Source: Gallaecimonas kandeliae (GTDB taxonomy: Bacteria; Pseudomonadota; Gammaproteobacteria; Enterobacterales; Gallaecimonadaceae). From it: a DNA stretch of 64,000 nt. Shown here in pieces: positions 1-9,745 of this stretch. Position 1 is the first letter of the stretch, and each line of letters begins with the position of its first letter. The DNA lies in the NCBI RefSeq assembly GCF_030450055.1, contig NZ_CP118480.1:1143415-1207414 (forward strand), in the 5' to 3' direction. The position numbers were made by a program, and so were the translations under genes. The notes beneath the pieces were generated by a model, which made no database searches, was not told the DNA's origin, and saw nothing but the letters and a program-made list of their open reading frames with translations.

Positions 1-20
1 CTTTGCAGCTGGGTCAGTAA
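1..20 (+). CDS. flgC: FlgC C-terminal end (partial)
   Basis: The first 20 bases read L-Q-L-G-Q-stop in one frame (codons from base 3, TAA at 18-20). This is the usual ending of the proximal rod protein FlgC, and FlgC is the normal neighbour just upstream of flgD. Only the tail lies in the window, so the call rests on five residues plus position. Confidence 0.6.
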
Positions 21-39
21 AGAGGAAGAGGGGCACTAG

Positions 40-735
40 ATGACCATTTCATCCACCAGTTCCACGGATCCCTTGGCCAACTCTCGTTGGGACACCACGG
101 ATACCACGGGCACCACCAAAAAGACCGGCCTGGACCAGAAGGACTTCCTGGCGCTGCTGACCAAACAGCTGGCCTACCAGGATCCTTTCAAGCCCGCCGA
201 CAACGACCAGATGATCTCGCAGATGGCCTCCTTTGCCACCGTCGACGGCATCAACTCGGTCTCAGACCAGTTCGGCTCCCTCAACGAGGTGATGACGTCA
301 AGCCAGGCATTGCAGGCCTCCACCCTGGTGGGGCAGAAGGTACTGGTGCCTACCGACACCGGCTACCTGGACGGCAATGGCAGTGGCATGAGCGGCATGC
401 TCACCTCCAGTGACAACATGAAGAACGTCACAGTGCGCATCGAGGACCAGAACGGCCAGCTGATCAAGACCCTCGATCTGGGCGACCAGAGCGCCGGCAA
501 CGTCAAGATCGACTGGGACGGCACCGACTCGTCCGGCAAAGCCATGCCGGCCGGCAACTATGTGATCAAGGCCCAGGCCCTGGTGGGCCAGGACCGCGTC
601 GACCTCCCAGTGGCGGCTTACGCCAATGTGGAATCTGTCACCCTGGGCTCGGCGTCCTCGGGCGGCGTTGTATTGAACCTGCAGGGCATGGGGGGCATCA
701 AGCTGAGCGATGTCCTTGAAGTAGCCAAAGCCTGA
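40..735 (+). CDS. flgD: flagellar hook assembly (capping) protein FlgD
   Basis: FlgD is the scaffold that caps the growing hook and allows FlgE subunits to polymerise; it is exported and then discarded. The 231-residue product has the conserved N-terminal block around residues 30-68 (KDFLALLTKQLAYQDPFKP, then DQMISQMASF), followed by the FlgD Ig-like/tudor region (WDGTDSSGKAMPAGNY near residues 165-180). Length is typical of the family. A GAGG-type ribosome site precedes the ATG. It lies 19 bases after the flgC stop and 17 bases before flgE, so it belongs to the flgBCDE part of the hook operon. Confidence 0.97.
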   Translation: MTISSTSSTDPLANSRWDTTDTTGTTKKTGLDQKDFLALLTKQLAYQDPFKPADNDQMISQMASFATVDGINSVSDQFGSLNEVMTSSQALQASTLVGQKVLVPTDTGYLDGNGSGMSGMLTSSDNMKNVTVRIEDQNGQLIKTLDLGDQSAGNVKIDWDGTDSSGKAMPAGNYVIKAQALVGQDRVDLPVAAYANVESVTLGSASSGGVVLNLQGMGGIKLSDVLEVAKA

Positions 736-752
736 TCTGAGAGGAAAGAGTC

Positions 753-2069
753 ATGTCATTCAATATTTCCCTGAGCGGCCTGAACGCGGCCCAGAAAGAC
801 CTGGACGTCACCAGTAACAACATCTCCAACGCCAACACCTATGGCTTCAAGGAGTCCCGTGCCGAGTTTGCCGACGTCTATGCCAGCTCCATCTTCTCCA
901 ACCCCAAGACCAAAGTGGGTGACGGCGCCGTGACCTCCAGCGTGGCCCAGCAGTTCCACCAGGGGGCCATGCAGTTCACCAACAACACCTTCGATCTGGC
1001 CATCAACGGCAACGGCTTCTTTGCCCTGAGCAGCGACGTCAACAGCAGCGACCTGGTCTACACCCGCGCCGGTAACTTCAAGCTCAACAAAGACAACTAC
1101 GTGGTGGACAACCAGGGCAACTACCTGAAGGTGTTCCCGGTCAACCCCGACGGCACCTCCGCCTCCGCCGCCCTGTCCACCGCCCAGTCGCTGCAGGTAC
1201 CGGACTCCGTAGGTACGCCCCTGGCCACCTCCAAGGTCAACATCAACCTGAACCTGCCGGCCGGCGACAGCGGCTACGACGTCACCAAGTTCGATCCCAA
1301 GGACTCCAGTACCTATAACAACGCCACTTCCGTGACGGTGTACGACTCCCTGGGCCAGTCCCACACCATGACCACCTACTACGTCAAGGACGCGGCGGCT
1401 GCAGCCCCCAACACCTGGGCCGCCTTTGCCTTCGTCGACGGCCAGCCCACCAGCATCGCCAACGCCGGTGCCCCGCCTTACACCTACACTGACGCAGGCG
1501 GCACCAGCTACAACGGCTACCAGCTGAATTTCGACACCTCTGGCCAGCCCGGCACGCCGCCGACTGTGCCTTCCACCATCACCACCGCCGCCCTCGGCAG
1601 CGTGCTGACCAACGGTGCCGATGCCAACCAGACCATCGACATCAACTACCAGAACCAGACCCAGTACGCCGACGCCTTCACCGTCAACTCCATCGACCAG
1701 GATGGCCTGACAGTGGGCCGCCTGACCGGGGTGGAAGTGGGGGCCGACGGCCTGGTGCGCGCCTCCTACTCCAACGGCACCACCGAGCCCCTGGGGCGGG
1801 TGACCATGGTGCGCTTTGCCAACGAACAGGGCCTGAGCCAGGCCGGCAACACCGACTGGAAAGCCAGCACCGAGTCCGGCGATCCCCTGGCCGGTGAGGC
1901 CGGTACCGGCACCTTCGGCAACATCCGTTCCGGCGCCCTGGAATCCTCCAACGTGGATCTGACCCAGGAGCTGGTGGACCTCATCAGCGCCCAGCGCAAC
2001 TTCCAGGCCAACAGCCGCGCCATCGACGTGGCCAACACCCTGCAGCAGAACATACTGCAGATCCGCTAA
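753..2069 (+). CDS. flgE: flagellar hook protein FlgE
   Basis: FlgE is the subunit of the hook, the universal joint outside the cell. The 438-residue product starts with the flagellar rod/hook N-terminal motif (SNNISNANTYGFKESRAEF around residues 22-40) and ends with the matching C-terminal motif (SSNVDLTQELVDLISAQRNF). The middle is Ser/Thr/Asn-rich, as expected for an exported surface structure. An AGAGGAAAGAG ribosome site precedes the start. The gene is followed directly by a strong terminator, so it ends the upstream transcription unit. Confidence 0.97.
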   Translation: MSFNISLSGLNAAQKDLDVTSNNISNANTYGFKESRAEFADVYASSIFSNPKTKVGDGAVTSSVAQQFHQGAMQFTNNTFDLAINGNGFFALSSDVNSSDLVYTRAGNFKLNKDNYVVDNQGNYLKVFPVNPDGTSASAALSTAQSLQVPDSVGTPLATSKVNINLNLPAGDSGYDVTKFDPKDSSTYNNATSVTVYDSLGQSHTMTTYYVKDAAAAAPNTWAAFAFVDGQPTSIANAGAPPYTYTDAGGTSYNGYQLNFDTSGQPGTPPTVPSTITTAALGSVLTNGADANQTIDINYQNQTQYADAFTVNSIDQDGLTVGRLTGVEVGADGLVRASYSNGTTEPLGRVTMVRFANEQGLSQAGNTDWKASTESGDPLAGEAGTGTFGNIRSGALESSNVDLTQELVDLISAQRNFQANSRAIDVANTLQQNILQIR

Positions 2070-2089
2070 GGCCCCTCCTAGCGCTGAAA

Positions 2090-2119
2090 AGGCCCGCCAT
2101 CCGGCGGGCTTTCTTTTTT
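2090..2119 (+). terminator. rho-independent terminator after flgE
   Basis: A 7-bp stem, GCCCGCC (2092-2098) pairing with GGCGGGC (2103-2109), is followed by TTTCTTTTTT. Its T-run touches the -24 element of the next promoter. Confidence 0.9.
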
Positions 2120-2134
2120 GGCACTGCAATTGCA
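2119..2134 (+). promoter_or_regulatory. sigma-54 promoter for flgFGHIJKL
   Basis: TGGCACTGCAATTGCA matches the sigma-54 consensus TGGCACG-N4-TTGCW with the required ten bases between GG (2120-2121) and GC (2132-2133). It lies 43 bases before the flgF start. Transcription would begin near 2145. Activation by FlrC is inferred from the related Vibrio system. Confidence 0.85.
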
Positions 2135-2176
2135 TTTGGTTAAGCCATAGACCCCGAGGTGACAGAGGACCGACAG

Positions 2177-2923
2177 ATGGACCGGCTGCTTTACCTGGCC
2201 ATGAGCGGTGCCAACCAGGACATGAACTCCCTGACGGCCCGCGCCAACAACCTGGCCAACGCCACGACCACCGGCTTCAAGGCCGACTTTGCCCAGGCCC
2301 GCGCCATGCAGGCCTACGGCGAAGGCCTGCCGACCCGCGTCTTCGCCATGAGTGAAAGGCCAGGCCAACGCTTCGAGGCCGGTCCTCTGCAGACCACGGA
2401 CCGCGCCCTGGATGTGGCGGTGGCAGGTGACGGTTGGCTGGCGGTGCAAGGTGCCAAGGGCACCGAGGGTTATACCCGTGCCGGCAACCTGAAGCTGTCC
2501 GAGACCGGCCTGCTGGAAACCGCCAAGGGCGAACTGGTGCTGGGTGACAACAACGCCCCCATCGCCGTGCCGCTGCCCTACAACAAGCTGGAGATCGGCG
2601 GCGACGGTACTGTCAGCGTCTTGCCCCAGGGGGCACCGTCCAATGCCATGGAAGTGGTGGGCCGCATCAAGCTGGTCAACCCCGATGTGCGCAACCTCGA
2701 CAAGGGGGAAGACGGTCTCTTTCGTCAAAAAGATGGCACCCAGGCCCAGGCCGACGCCAACGTGCGGCTGGTACAGGGCGCCCTGGAAGGTTCCAACGTC
2801 AACCCGGTGGAAGAGATGACTGCCCTCATCGACCTGCAGCGCCAGTTCGAGCTGCAGATGAAGATGATGAAGACCGCCGAAGACATGGACGCGTCCGACA
2901 ACAACCTCTTGCGTTTGAGCTAA
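2177..2923 (+). CDS. flgF: flagellar basal-body rod protein FlgF
   Basis: FlgF is a proximal rod subunit in the periplasm. The 248-residue product opens with MDRLLYLAMSGA and has the rod motif ANNLANATTTGFKADF around residues 24-39, with the C-terminal motif EGSNVNPVEEMTALIDLQR. The ATG at 2177 is chosen over an in-frame GTG at 2159 because MDRLLYLAMSG is the family's normal start and AGAGG lies eight bases upstream of it. It is the first gene after the sigma-54 promoter at 2119-2134 and is followed after 10 bases by flgG. Confidence 0.96.
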   Translation: MDRLLYLAMSGANQDMNSLTARANNLANATTTGFKADFAQARAMQAYGEGLPTRVFAMSERPGQRFEAGPLQTTDRALDVAVAGDGWLAVQGAKGTEGYTRAGNLKLSETGLLETAKGELVLGDNNAPIAVPLPYNKLEIGGDGTVSVLPQGAPSNAMEVVGRIKLVNPDVRNLDKGEDGLFRQKDGTQAQADANVRLVQGALEGSNVNPVEEMTALIDLQRQFELQMKMMKTAEDMDASDNNLLRLS

Positions 2924-2933
2924 GGAGTAACCC

Positions 2934-3722
2934 ATGAATTCTGCCCTGTGGATATCCAAGAGCGGCCTCGATGCCCAGCAGACCGACATCTCGGTGATCT
3001 CCAACAACCTGGCCAACGCCTCCACCGTCGGTTTCAAGAAGGGCCGGGCCGTGTTCGAGGATCTGCTGTACCAGAAGATCCACCAGCCCGGCGGCCAGTC
3101 TTCCCAGAACACACAGATGCCCTCCGGCCTGATGCTGGGCACGGGCGTCAAGGTGTCCGCCACCCAGAAGACCTTCAGCCAGGGCAACCGCCTGACCACA
3201 GACAACAGCCTGGACATGATGATCGAAGGCCCCGGCTTCTTTCAGGTGCTCAAACCCGACGGCAACATCGCCTACACCCGCAACGGCCAGTTCGCCTTGA
3301 ACGACCAGGGCACCCTGGTCACCGCCGGCTCCGGTTATGAGGTGCAGCCGGCCATCAGCATTCCCCAGAACGCCGAGTCCATCACGGTCGGCACGGACGG
3401 CGAAGTGTCGGTGCAGCTGCCCGGCCAAGCCCAGGCCACAGTGGTGGGCCAGCTCAACATTTCCAACTTCGTCAATCCCCAGGGCCTGGAGCCGGTGGGC
3501 CAGAACCTGTTCCAGGAAACCGGCGCTTCAGGTGCCCCCCAGCAGGGCGTGGCCGGCCTCGATGGCCTCGGCACCATACAGCAGGGGGCCCTCGAGACCT
3601 CCAACGTCAACGTGACCGAAGAACTGGTCAACCTGATCCAGACCCAGCGCGTCTACGAGATGAACTCCAAGGTCATCTCCGCCGTGAACGACATGATGGG
3701 TTACGTGAACAACCAGCTGTAA
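2934..3722 (+). CDS. flgG: flagellar distal rod protein FlgG
   Basis: FlgG forms the distal rod, the drive shaft crossing peptidoglycan and the outer membrane. The 262-residue product has the expected length and the very conserved start [20 protein letters not shown], the rod motif [19 protein letters not shown], and the FlgG-specific DLLYQ. The C-terminus carries [28 protein letters not shown] site precedes the ATG. It lies between flgF and flgH in the standard order. Confidence 0.97.
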   Translation: MNSALWISKSGLDAQQTDISVISNNLANASTVGFKKGRAVFEDLLYQKIHQPGGQSSQNTQMPSGLMLGTGVKVSATQKTFSQGNRLTTDNSLDMMIEGPGFFQVLKPDGNIAYTRNGQFALNDQGTLVTAGSGYEVQPAISIPQNAESITVGTDGEVSVQLPGQAQATVVGQLNISNFVNPQGLEPVGQNLFQETGASGAPQQGVAGLDGLGTIQQGALETSNVNVTEELVNLIQTQRVYEMNSKVISAVNDMMGYVNNQL

Positions 3723-3731
3723 GGAGGCCTC

Positions 3732-4403
3732 ATGCGTAGCCTGGCTTTGATGGTGTTGCTGATGCTCGGGGGCTGTGCCAGCTATGGCACCAAGCCTATC
3801 CCCGACGATCCGGACTATGCCCCTGTGCTGCCGGCCTACGACGAGAAGCCGCTGGCGGCCACCGGCTCCATGTTCTACGACGCCGGCGCCCAGAACCTCT
3901 ATGCCGACCGCAAGGCCGCCAGGGTAGGGGACATCATCACCATACTGCTGCAGGAAAGCACCAGCGCCAAGAAGTCCGCCAATACCGACCTCAAGCGCAA
4001 CTCCAAGGTGGATCTGCCTGCCCCGGAAGTGCTGGGTGCCCCCATCACCATCAAGGGCAAGACCCTGGGGGTGGGCATCGATGGCAAGAACGAGTTCAAG
4101 GGCCAGTCCGACGCCGACCAGGCCAACCAGCTGTCCGGCTCCATCTCGGTGAACGTGATCCGGGTGCTGCCCAACGGTGCCCTGATGGTGCGCGGCGAGA
4201 AGTGGATCACCCTCAACAACGGCGAGGAGTTCATCCGCCTTACCGGCCTGGTACGCGCCGATGACGTCAGCGCCGACAACACCGTCTCTTCCACCCGAGT
4301 GGCCAATGCCCGTATCCAATACTCCGGCACCGGCGCCTTTGCCGACATCCAGCAGCAGGGCTGGCTGACCCGCTTCTTCAACTCGCCGCTCTGGCCCTTC
4401 TGA
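3732..4403 (+). CDS. flgH: flagellar L-ring protein FlgH (lipoprotein)
   Basis: FlgH builds the outer-membrane L ring, the bushing for the rod. The 223-residue product begins with a lipoprotein signal peptide whose lipobox LGGC places the modified cysteine at residue 15. The family motifs [15 protein letters not shown] and [20 protein letters not shown] are present. AAGGAGG precedes the ATG. It is followed by flgI after eight bases; the two rings are normally made together. Confidence 0.97.
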   Translation: MRSLALMVLLMLGGCASYGTKPIPDDPDYAPVLPAYDEKPLAATGSMFYDAGAQNLYADRKAARVGDIITILLQESTSAKKSANTDLKRNSKVDLPAPEVLGAPITIKGKTLGVGIDGKNEFKGQSDADQANQLSGSISVNVIRVLPNGALMVRGEKWITLNNGEEFIRLTGLVRADDVSADNTVSSTRVANARIQYSGTGAFADIQQQGWLTRFFNSPLWPF

Positions 4404-4411
4404 GGAGCAAG

Positions 4412-5497
4412 ATGATGAAACGCCTGTGGTTTTTGGCATTGCTGCTGACCGCTTCCGTCCAGGCCGAAAGGATCAAGGATCTGGCCTCGGTGGCCGGGGT
4501 GCGGGACAACCAGCTGATCGGCTATGGCCTGGTGGTGGGCCTGCCCGGCACCGGTGAGCAGAGCCCCTTCACCGAGCAGTCCTTCGCCTCCATGCTGCGC
4601 AATTTCGGCATCCAGATGCCGACCGGCCAGCGCCCCAACATCAAGAACGTGGCGGCGGTGGCGGTCAGTGCCACCTTGCCGCCCTTTTCCAAGCCTGGCC
4701 AGGAGATCGACATCACCGTCTCCTCCGTGGGCTCGGCCAAGAGCCTGCGCGGCGGCACCCTGCTGCAGACCTTCCTCAAAGGGGTGGATGGCCAGGTCTA
4801 TGCCCTGGCCCAGGGCAACCTGCTGGTCTCCGGCTTCAGCGCCGAAGGGGCCGACGGCTCCAAGATAGTGGGCAATACCCCCACCGCCGGCCGTATCCCT
4901 GGCGGCGCCATAGTGGAACGGGAAGTGGCCTCGCCCTTCGCCAACTCCGATTTCATCACCTTCAACCTGCACAGAGCCGACTTCACCACCGCCAAGCGCA
5001 TGGAAGACGCCATCAACAACCTGTTGGGCCCAGGCGTGGCCAAGGCCCTGGGCGCCGCATCGGTACAGGTGCGGGCGCCCCGCGACGTGGACCAACGGGT
5101 CAGCTACCTGTCCACCCTGGAGAACCTGGAGTTCAACCCGGCTACCGAAGCGGCCAAGATCATCGTCAATTCCCGGACCGGCACCATAGTGGTGGGGGCC
5201 GAGGTACGGCTCAAACCGGCGGCCATCACCCACGGCGGCCTGACCATCACCATTTCCGAGAACCCCCAGGTCAGCCAGCCCAACGCCCTGAGCCAGGGCC
5301 AGACGGTGGTGGTGCCCAATTCCAATGTGCAGGTCACCGAGAACCAGGGCCGGATGTTCTACTTCGACCCCGGCGTCACGCTGCAGGATCTGGTGCGGGC
5401 CGTGAATCAGGTGGGGGCGGCTCCCTCTGACGTCATGGCCATCCTCGAGGCCCTCAAGCAGGCCGGCGCCCTGTCCGGGGAGTTGATCGTCATATGA
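4412..5497 (+). CDS. flgI: flagellar P-ring protein FlgI
   Basis: FlgI forms the periplasmic P ring around the rod in the peptidoglycan layer. The 361-residue product has a Sec signal peptide (about residues 1-18, ending SVQA) and the mature start [21 protein letters not shown], nearly invariant in the family. Length is typical. Two adjacent ATG codons (4412, 4415) make the exact start uncertain by one residue. Its last four bases overlap flgJ, which suggests translational coupling. Confidence 0.97.
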   Translation: MMKRLWFLALLLTASVQAERIKDLASVAGVRDNQLIGYGLVVGLPGTGEQSPFTEQSFASMLRNFGIQMPTGQRPNIKNVAAVAVSATLPPFSKPGQEIDITVSSVGSAKSLRGGTLLQTFLKGVDGQVYALAQGNLLVSGFSAEGADGSKIVGNTPTAGRIPGGAIVEREVASPFANSDFITFNLHRADFTTAKRMEDAINNLLGPGVAKALGAASVQVRAPRDVDQRVSYLSTLENLEFNPATEAAKIIVNSRTGTIVVGAEVRLKPAAITHGGLTITISENPQVSQPNALSQGQTVVVPNSNVQVTENQGRMFYFDPGVTLQDLVRAVNQVGAAPSDVMAILEALKQAGALSGELIVI

Positions 5498-6441
5498 ACG
5501 GGCCTGGGCTCTTTACCGACATAGCGGGGCTGGACAAGCTGCGCCAGGGCGCCCAGAAGAACGACGACAAGGCGCTGATGGAGACGGCCAAGCAGTTCGA
5601 GTCCATCTTCGTGCGCCAACTGCTCAAAAGCATGCGTGAGGCCAACGCCGTCTTCGAGAAAGACAGCCCCTTCAATTCCTCCACCATGTCCTTCTACCGC
5701 GACATGCAGGACCAGCAGCTGGCCCTGCAGCTGTCCTCCGAAGGTGGCCTGGGCCTGGCGAAACTCATCGCCAAGCAGCTCAAGCCCGACGGCAAGACCC
5801 TGATGCCGGCCTCGGCCATAGGGGTCAGTCGCCATGTGGAAACGCCGGCGGCACCGGCCGATGCAAGCAAGGCCGGCGATGCCGCAGCGGCCAAGACCCA
5901 GTCCCCGGAAGCCAGCAGCGCCGACACTACGGCGGCGGACGCCAAGGGCGCGCCGGCGCGTCTGAATTTTGACAGCCCCACCGCTTTTGTCAGCAGCCTG
6001 CTGCCTTATGCCCGGCAAGCGGCCTCCGCCCTGGGGGTCAGCCCGGCCGTGCTGGTGGCCCAGGCGGCCCTGGAGACCGGCTGGGGCCAGAAGATCCTCA
6101 AGGGCAGCGACGGCAAGAGCAGCCTTAACCTCTTCAACATCAAGGCCAGCGACGACTGGCAGGGCGCCAAGGTCCAGGCCAGCACCCTGGAATACGACGG
6201 TGGCCAACCCAAGCGTGAGACCGCGCAGTTCAAGGCCTATCCGGACCTGGCCGCCAGCTTCAGCGACTACGCCAAGCTGCTGAAGGCCTCGCCCCGTTAC
6301 CAAGATGCCCTCAAGTGGGCCAAAGAACCGGCACGCTTCCTGCAAGAGCTGCAGGGTGCGGGTTATGCCACGGATCCCCAGTACGCCAGGAAGATCCTCC
6401 AGGTACTCCAACACCCCGCGCTGAGTGAAGGAAGCCGGTAA
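5494..6441 (+). CDS. flgJ: FlgJ, rod-cap protein with peptidoglycan hydrolase domain
   Basis: FlgJ caps the growing rod and opens the peptidoglycan for it. The 315-residue product has two parts: an N-terminal rod-binding domain (residues 1-100, with [17 protein letters not shown]) and a C-terminal GH73 glucosaminidase domain (about residues 150-310, with the glutamate in [11 protein letters not shown]). They are joined by an Ala/Lys-rich linker of about 45 residues. This two-domain form is normal in beta- and gammaproteobacteria. It overlaps flgI by four bases and flgK by one. Confidence 0.96.
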   Translation: MNGPGLFTDIAGLDKLRQGAQKNDDKALMETAKQFESIFVRQLLKSMREANAVFEKDSPFNSSTMSFYRDMQDQQLALQLSSEGGLGLAKLIAKQLKPDGKTLMPASAIGVSRHVETPAAPADASKAGDAAAAKTQSPEASSADTTAADAKGAPARLNFDSPTAFVSSLLPYARQAASALGVSPAVLVAQAALETGWGQKILKGSDGKSSLNLFNIKASDDWQGAKVQASTLEYDGGQPKRETAQFKAYPDLAASFSDYAKLLKASPRYQDALKWAKEPARFLQELQGAGYATDPQYARKILQVLQHPALSEGSR

Positions 6442-8444
6442 TGTCCAATGAAATGATGCGCATAGGTGTGTCGGGGATCTACGCCAACCAGATCGCCCTG
6501 AACACCACAGGCAACAACATCACCAACGTCAACACCCAGGGCTATTCACGCCAGCGGGTGGAGTTTACGGCCGAGGTGATGGGGGGCGTCGATCAGGTTA
6601 CCGTCAACCGCTTGATGGACCAGTTCGCCCAGAGCCAACTGCGCAAGGACTCCAGCAACCTGGGTTTTGCCCAGTCCTACCTGGATCAGGCCAACCGCAC
6701 CGACAAGCTGCTGGGGGATGCCAGCACCAGCATTGGCACCGGCATCGCCACCCTTTTTTCCCGCGTCAACAGCATGAACGACGAGGCCAGCAACCTGCCC
6801 AACCGCAGCCTGGCCCTGTCCGAGATGAGCAACATGCTGGCCACCTACCAGCGCCAGGCCGACCAGTTCGCCTCCCAGCAGGACGAAGTCAACAAACAGA
6901 TCAGCACCTATGCCGACCAGGCCAACGGTCTGATCGGTAACATCTATTCCCTGAACCAGAAACTGGGCGCCGTTGGCAACAACCAGAACGACAGCCAGCG
7001 CTCTACCTTGCTGGACCAGCGGGACGACTATATCCGCCAGCTCTCCGAGCTGATGGACGTGCAGGTGACTCCGGCCAACGGTGACGCCGTCAACGTTACC
7101 ATGGCCAACGGCCAGGCCCTGGTATTGCCTGATAGCCGCGCCACAGTGCAGGCCATTCCCGGCGACCCCGAGCAGCGCCGCCTGGAGCTGTCGGTCACCC
7201 TGGGCACCCAGAGTTTTGACGTCGATGCTGACAGCGTCGGCGGCAAGCTGGGGGGACTTGGCCAGTTCCGCCGGGATCTGCTGGAGCCGGCCCAGCGCCA
7301 GTTGGGGCAGATGGCCCTGAGCATGTGTGACGCCTTCAACAAGCAGCAACACCTGGGCCTGGATCTCAACGGCAACCTGGGGGGGGACATCTTCAGCTTG
7401 CCTACCGCTACCGCCTACGGTTTTGCCGGCAACTCCAGTCCCAACCACCAGGTGACGGCCACCGTTGCCGACGGTACCCAGTTGACTTCCCAGGATTACC
7501 GCATCGTCTTTACCAGCGCCACCGACTACGAGATCCAGCCCCTGGACGAGAACGGCAAGCTGAGCGGCACCTCGGTCACAGGCACCTTGCCGGCCCAGCC
7601 GCCGGTGATTGACGGCCTGCAGCTGAACCTGGCGGCGGCCACGCCTCCTGGCGCCTTTGCCGCCGGCGATACCTTCGAACTCAAGCCGACCCGGGACGCA
7701 GCCTCCCAGATCCAGATGCTCATGGAAAGGCCCCAGGAACTGGCCTTGGCATCGCCTATCCGTGTCGACGAAGGCACCGACAACCTGGGCACCGCCAAGC
7801 TGTCTTCCCTAAGCGTGACCAATACCGACGCCGCCACTTCAGGCTTCAGCGCCACGCCGCCGCCCCTGCTGGACAGCACGGCGCCGGGCAAGATCGTCTT
7901 CCTGAGCGCCAGCCAGTACCAGCTCTATGACCAGAGCGGTGCCACCATTGGCGGCCCCACTGCCTACGATCCCAATACCGCCATACCGGCACCGCCCCTG
8001 GACTACGGCTTCTCGATGAAGCTGAGCGGGGTACCGGCGGCAGGGGACAGTTTCAGCCTCAACGCCAACCTCGACAGCGCCACCGGCGTCATGACCGCCA
8101 AGTCCGATAACAGCAACGGCCTCAAACTGGCGGCGCTGCAGAATGCTGACCTGGTGCGCACCAGCGCCGCCGGCGCCGCGACCGTCGACGGCCAAAGCCT
8201 GGGGGCGGCCTTTGCCGCCATGGTCACGGACGTGGGGGACAAGACCGGCTCCATGAAGGTCAAGCAGGAGGCTGCCCAGGCCTTGCATGACGAGAGCCAG
8301 GGGCGGCTGCAGGCCGTGTCTGGGGTCAACTTGGACGAAGAAGCCGCCAACCTCATCCAGTTCCAGCAAGCCTACAGTGCCACGGCGCGGATCCTGTCCA
8401 CCGCCCAGAGCGTTTTCGACAACCTGCTGAAAGCCATAGGTTAA
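6441..8444 (+). CDS. flgK: flagellar hook-filament junction protein FlgK (HAP1)
   Basis: FlgK is the first junction protein between hook and filament. The N-terminus carries the hook/HAP motif GNNITNVNTQGYSRQRVEF and the C-terminus ends with the coiled-coil motif EEAANLIQFQQAYSATARIL. The product has 667 residues, about 120 more than the enteric protein. The extra length sits in the central surface domain. One cysteine occurs in LSMCDAF. It starts on the last base of flgJ, so it shares the flgF operon instead of having its own promoter. Confidence 0.96.
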   Translation: MSNEMMRIGVSGIYANQIALNTTGNNITNVNTQGYSRQRVEFTAEVMGGVDQVTVNRLMDQFAQSQLRKDSSNLGFAQSYLDQANRTDKLLGDASTSIGTGIATLFSRVNSMNDEASNLPNRSLALSEMSNMLATYQRQADQFASQQDEVNKQISTYADQANGLIGNIYSLNQKLGAVGNNQNDSQRSTLLDQRDDYIRQLSELMDVQVTPANGDAVNVTMANGQALVLPDSRATVQAIPGDPEQRRLELSVTLGTQSFDVDADSVGGKLGGLGQFRRDLLEPAQRQLGQMALSMCDAFNKQQHLGLDLNGNLGGDIFSLPTATAYGFAGNSSPNHQVTATVADGTQLTSQDYRIVFTSATDYEIQPLDENGKLSGTSVTGTLPAQPPVIDGLQLNLAAATPPGAFAAGDTFELKPTRDAASQIQMLMERPQELALASPIRVDEGTDNLGTAKLSSLSVTNTDAATSGFSATPPPLLDSTAPGKIVFLSASQYQLYDQSGATIGGPTAYDPNTAIPAPPLDYGFSMKLSGVPAAGDSFSLNANLDSATGVMTAKSDNSNGLKLAALQNADLVRTSAAGAATVDGQSLGAAFAAMVTDVGDKTGSMKVKQEAAQALHDESQGRLQAVSGVNLDEEAANLIQFQQAYSATARILSTAQSVFDNLLKAIG

Positions 8445-8447
8445 GCC

Positions 8448-9665
8448 ATGCGTGTATCGACCCAGATGATCTTCCAATCGGGGCTGACCAGCATCCTGGG
8501 CAGCCAGGAGTCCCTGGTGAAGCTAAGGGACCAGGTCAGCACCCAACAGCGGATACTGCAACCGTCGGATGACCCGGCCGGTGCCGGCACAGTGCTGCGC
8601 CTCAACGAGCAGCTGACCACCTCGGAGCAGTACCGCAACAACGGCGATAGCCTGAAGTCGCGTTTGGGGATTGCCGAGACCACCCTGTCCGGCATGACCG
8701 ATACCCTCAATAGCATCCGTACCCTCCTGGTACAGGCCAACAACGGCACCAACGGCCCAGACGATCGAGATGCCCTGGCCCAGCAGCTGGAAGGGCTGCG
8801 CGACCAGCTGATGGACGCCATGAACACCCGCGATGCCAATGGCGACTACATCTTCTCCGGCAACGAGGGAGGCACACCGCCTTACCAGCTGATCAACGGC
8901 AGCTACGTCTACCAGGGAGATCAGGGCAAACAGCAGGTCCAAGTGGCTGGGGCCGTGGCCATCGACGCCAACTTCCCCGGTTATGACCTCTTCGACAATT
9001 TGGCGCCGACCCTGAGTGCCGTCGGAACTTTGACGGCGGGGGCCGGCACCGTCAGTACTCAGGTCGTTGACAGCGGCCAGTTCGAGGCCTTCTATCGAGC
9101 CAACTACGACCCCAATAACGCCCCTGGCAATACCTTTAGCGTCACCACCGTTGCCGGCGCGCCCGACAGCTATCAGGTAACCGACAGCGGCGGCACTGTG
9201 CTGGCCAGCGGCAACTACGTGCCGGGCCAGGCCATCAACTTCAACGGCATGGACATCACCTTGAGCGGCGCCGCTGGCGCGGCGGCAGACATCACACTGC
9301 AACCGCCGGTCAAGGACAACATCCTCAACGCCCTGACCAGCTATGCCGCCAGCCTGCGTGACAACAGTCTGACGCCGGATCAGCGGCAAGCGGCTGCCGC
9401 CGCCGTGCAGGGGGGTGCCCAGCAGACCTACGACAGCGTGGTAGGAGGCCAGGCAACCATAGGCGGTAGGGTCAATGTCATCGACACCTTGCAGAGCGCC
9501 GCCGAAGCAGCCGAGGTCAACACCAAGCAAACCCGGGCTGACATAGCAGAAGTGGACATAGGTGAAGCGGTTTCGAAGCTGGCCCAGCAGCAGACGGTGA
9601 TGCAAGCAGCTTATTCCGGCTTCCACCTGGTGAATTCTTTGAGTTTGTTCAACTACGTAAATTAA
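8448..9665 (+). CDS. flgL: flagellar hook-filament junction protein FlgL (HAP3)
   Basis: FlgL is the second junction protein, bridging FlgK and the flagellin filament. The 405-residue product has the flagellin-like N-terminal helix region (MRVSTQMIFQSGLTSIL; PSDDPAGAGTVLRLNEQL) and a flagellin-like C-terminus ending LFNYVN. It follows flgK after three bases. The next sigma-54 promoter begins at its stop codon, so it is probably the last gene of its unit. Confidence 0.95.
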   Translation: MRVSTQMIFQSGLTSILGSQESLVKLRDQVSTQQRILQPSDDPAGAGTVLRLNEQLTTSEQYRNNGDSLKSRLGIAETTLSGMTDTLNSIRTLLVQANNGTNGPDDRDALAQQLEGLRDQLMDAMNTRDANGDYIFSGNEGGTPPYQLINGSYVYQGDQGKQQVQVAGAVAIDANFPGYDLFDNLAPTLSAVGTLTAGAGTVSTQVVDSGQFEAFYRANYDPNNAPGNTFSVTTVAGAPDSYQVTDSGGTVLASGNYVPGQAINFNGMDITLSGAAGAAADITLQPPVKDNILNALTSYAASLRDNSLTPDQRQAAAAAVQGGAQQTYDSVVGGQATIGGRVNVIDTLQSAAEAAEVNTKQTRADIAEVDIGEAVSKLAQQQTVMQAAYSGFHLVNSLSLFNYVN

Positions 9666-9666
9666 T

Positions 9667-9682
9667 TGGCACAGTGTTTGCT
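9667..9682 (+). promoter_or_regulatory. sigma-54 promoter of flagellin gene 1
   Basis: TGGCACAGTGTTTGCT has the -24 GG (9668-9669) and -12 GC (9680-9681) separated by ten bases and only one mismatch to TGGCACG-N4-TTGCW. It begins one base after the flgL stop. The leader to the flagellin ATG would be about 50 bases. Confidence 0.9.
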
Positions 9683-9745
9683 TTTGAAAGATCGTGGCGC
9701 AGTTCGTTGCGCTGATCAGTCAAGCAATATTTGAAGGAGAGGATC

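Noticed and set aside
756-2135. Long minus-strand open frames opposite flagellar genes, such as 756-2135, 32522-34768, 45014-47131, 49390-51279 and 55250-57148
   Set aside because: They lie exactly antisense to well-identified genes, have Gly/His/Val/Leu-rich low-complexity translations and no ribosome sites. They result from the GC-rich third codon positions of the true genes.
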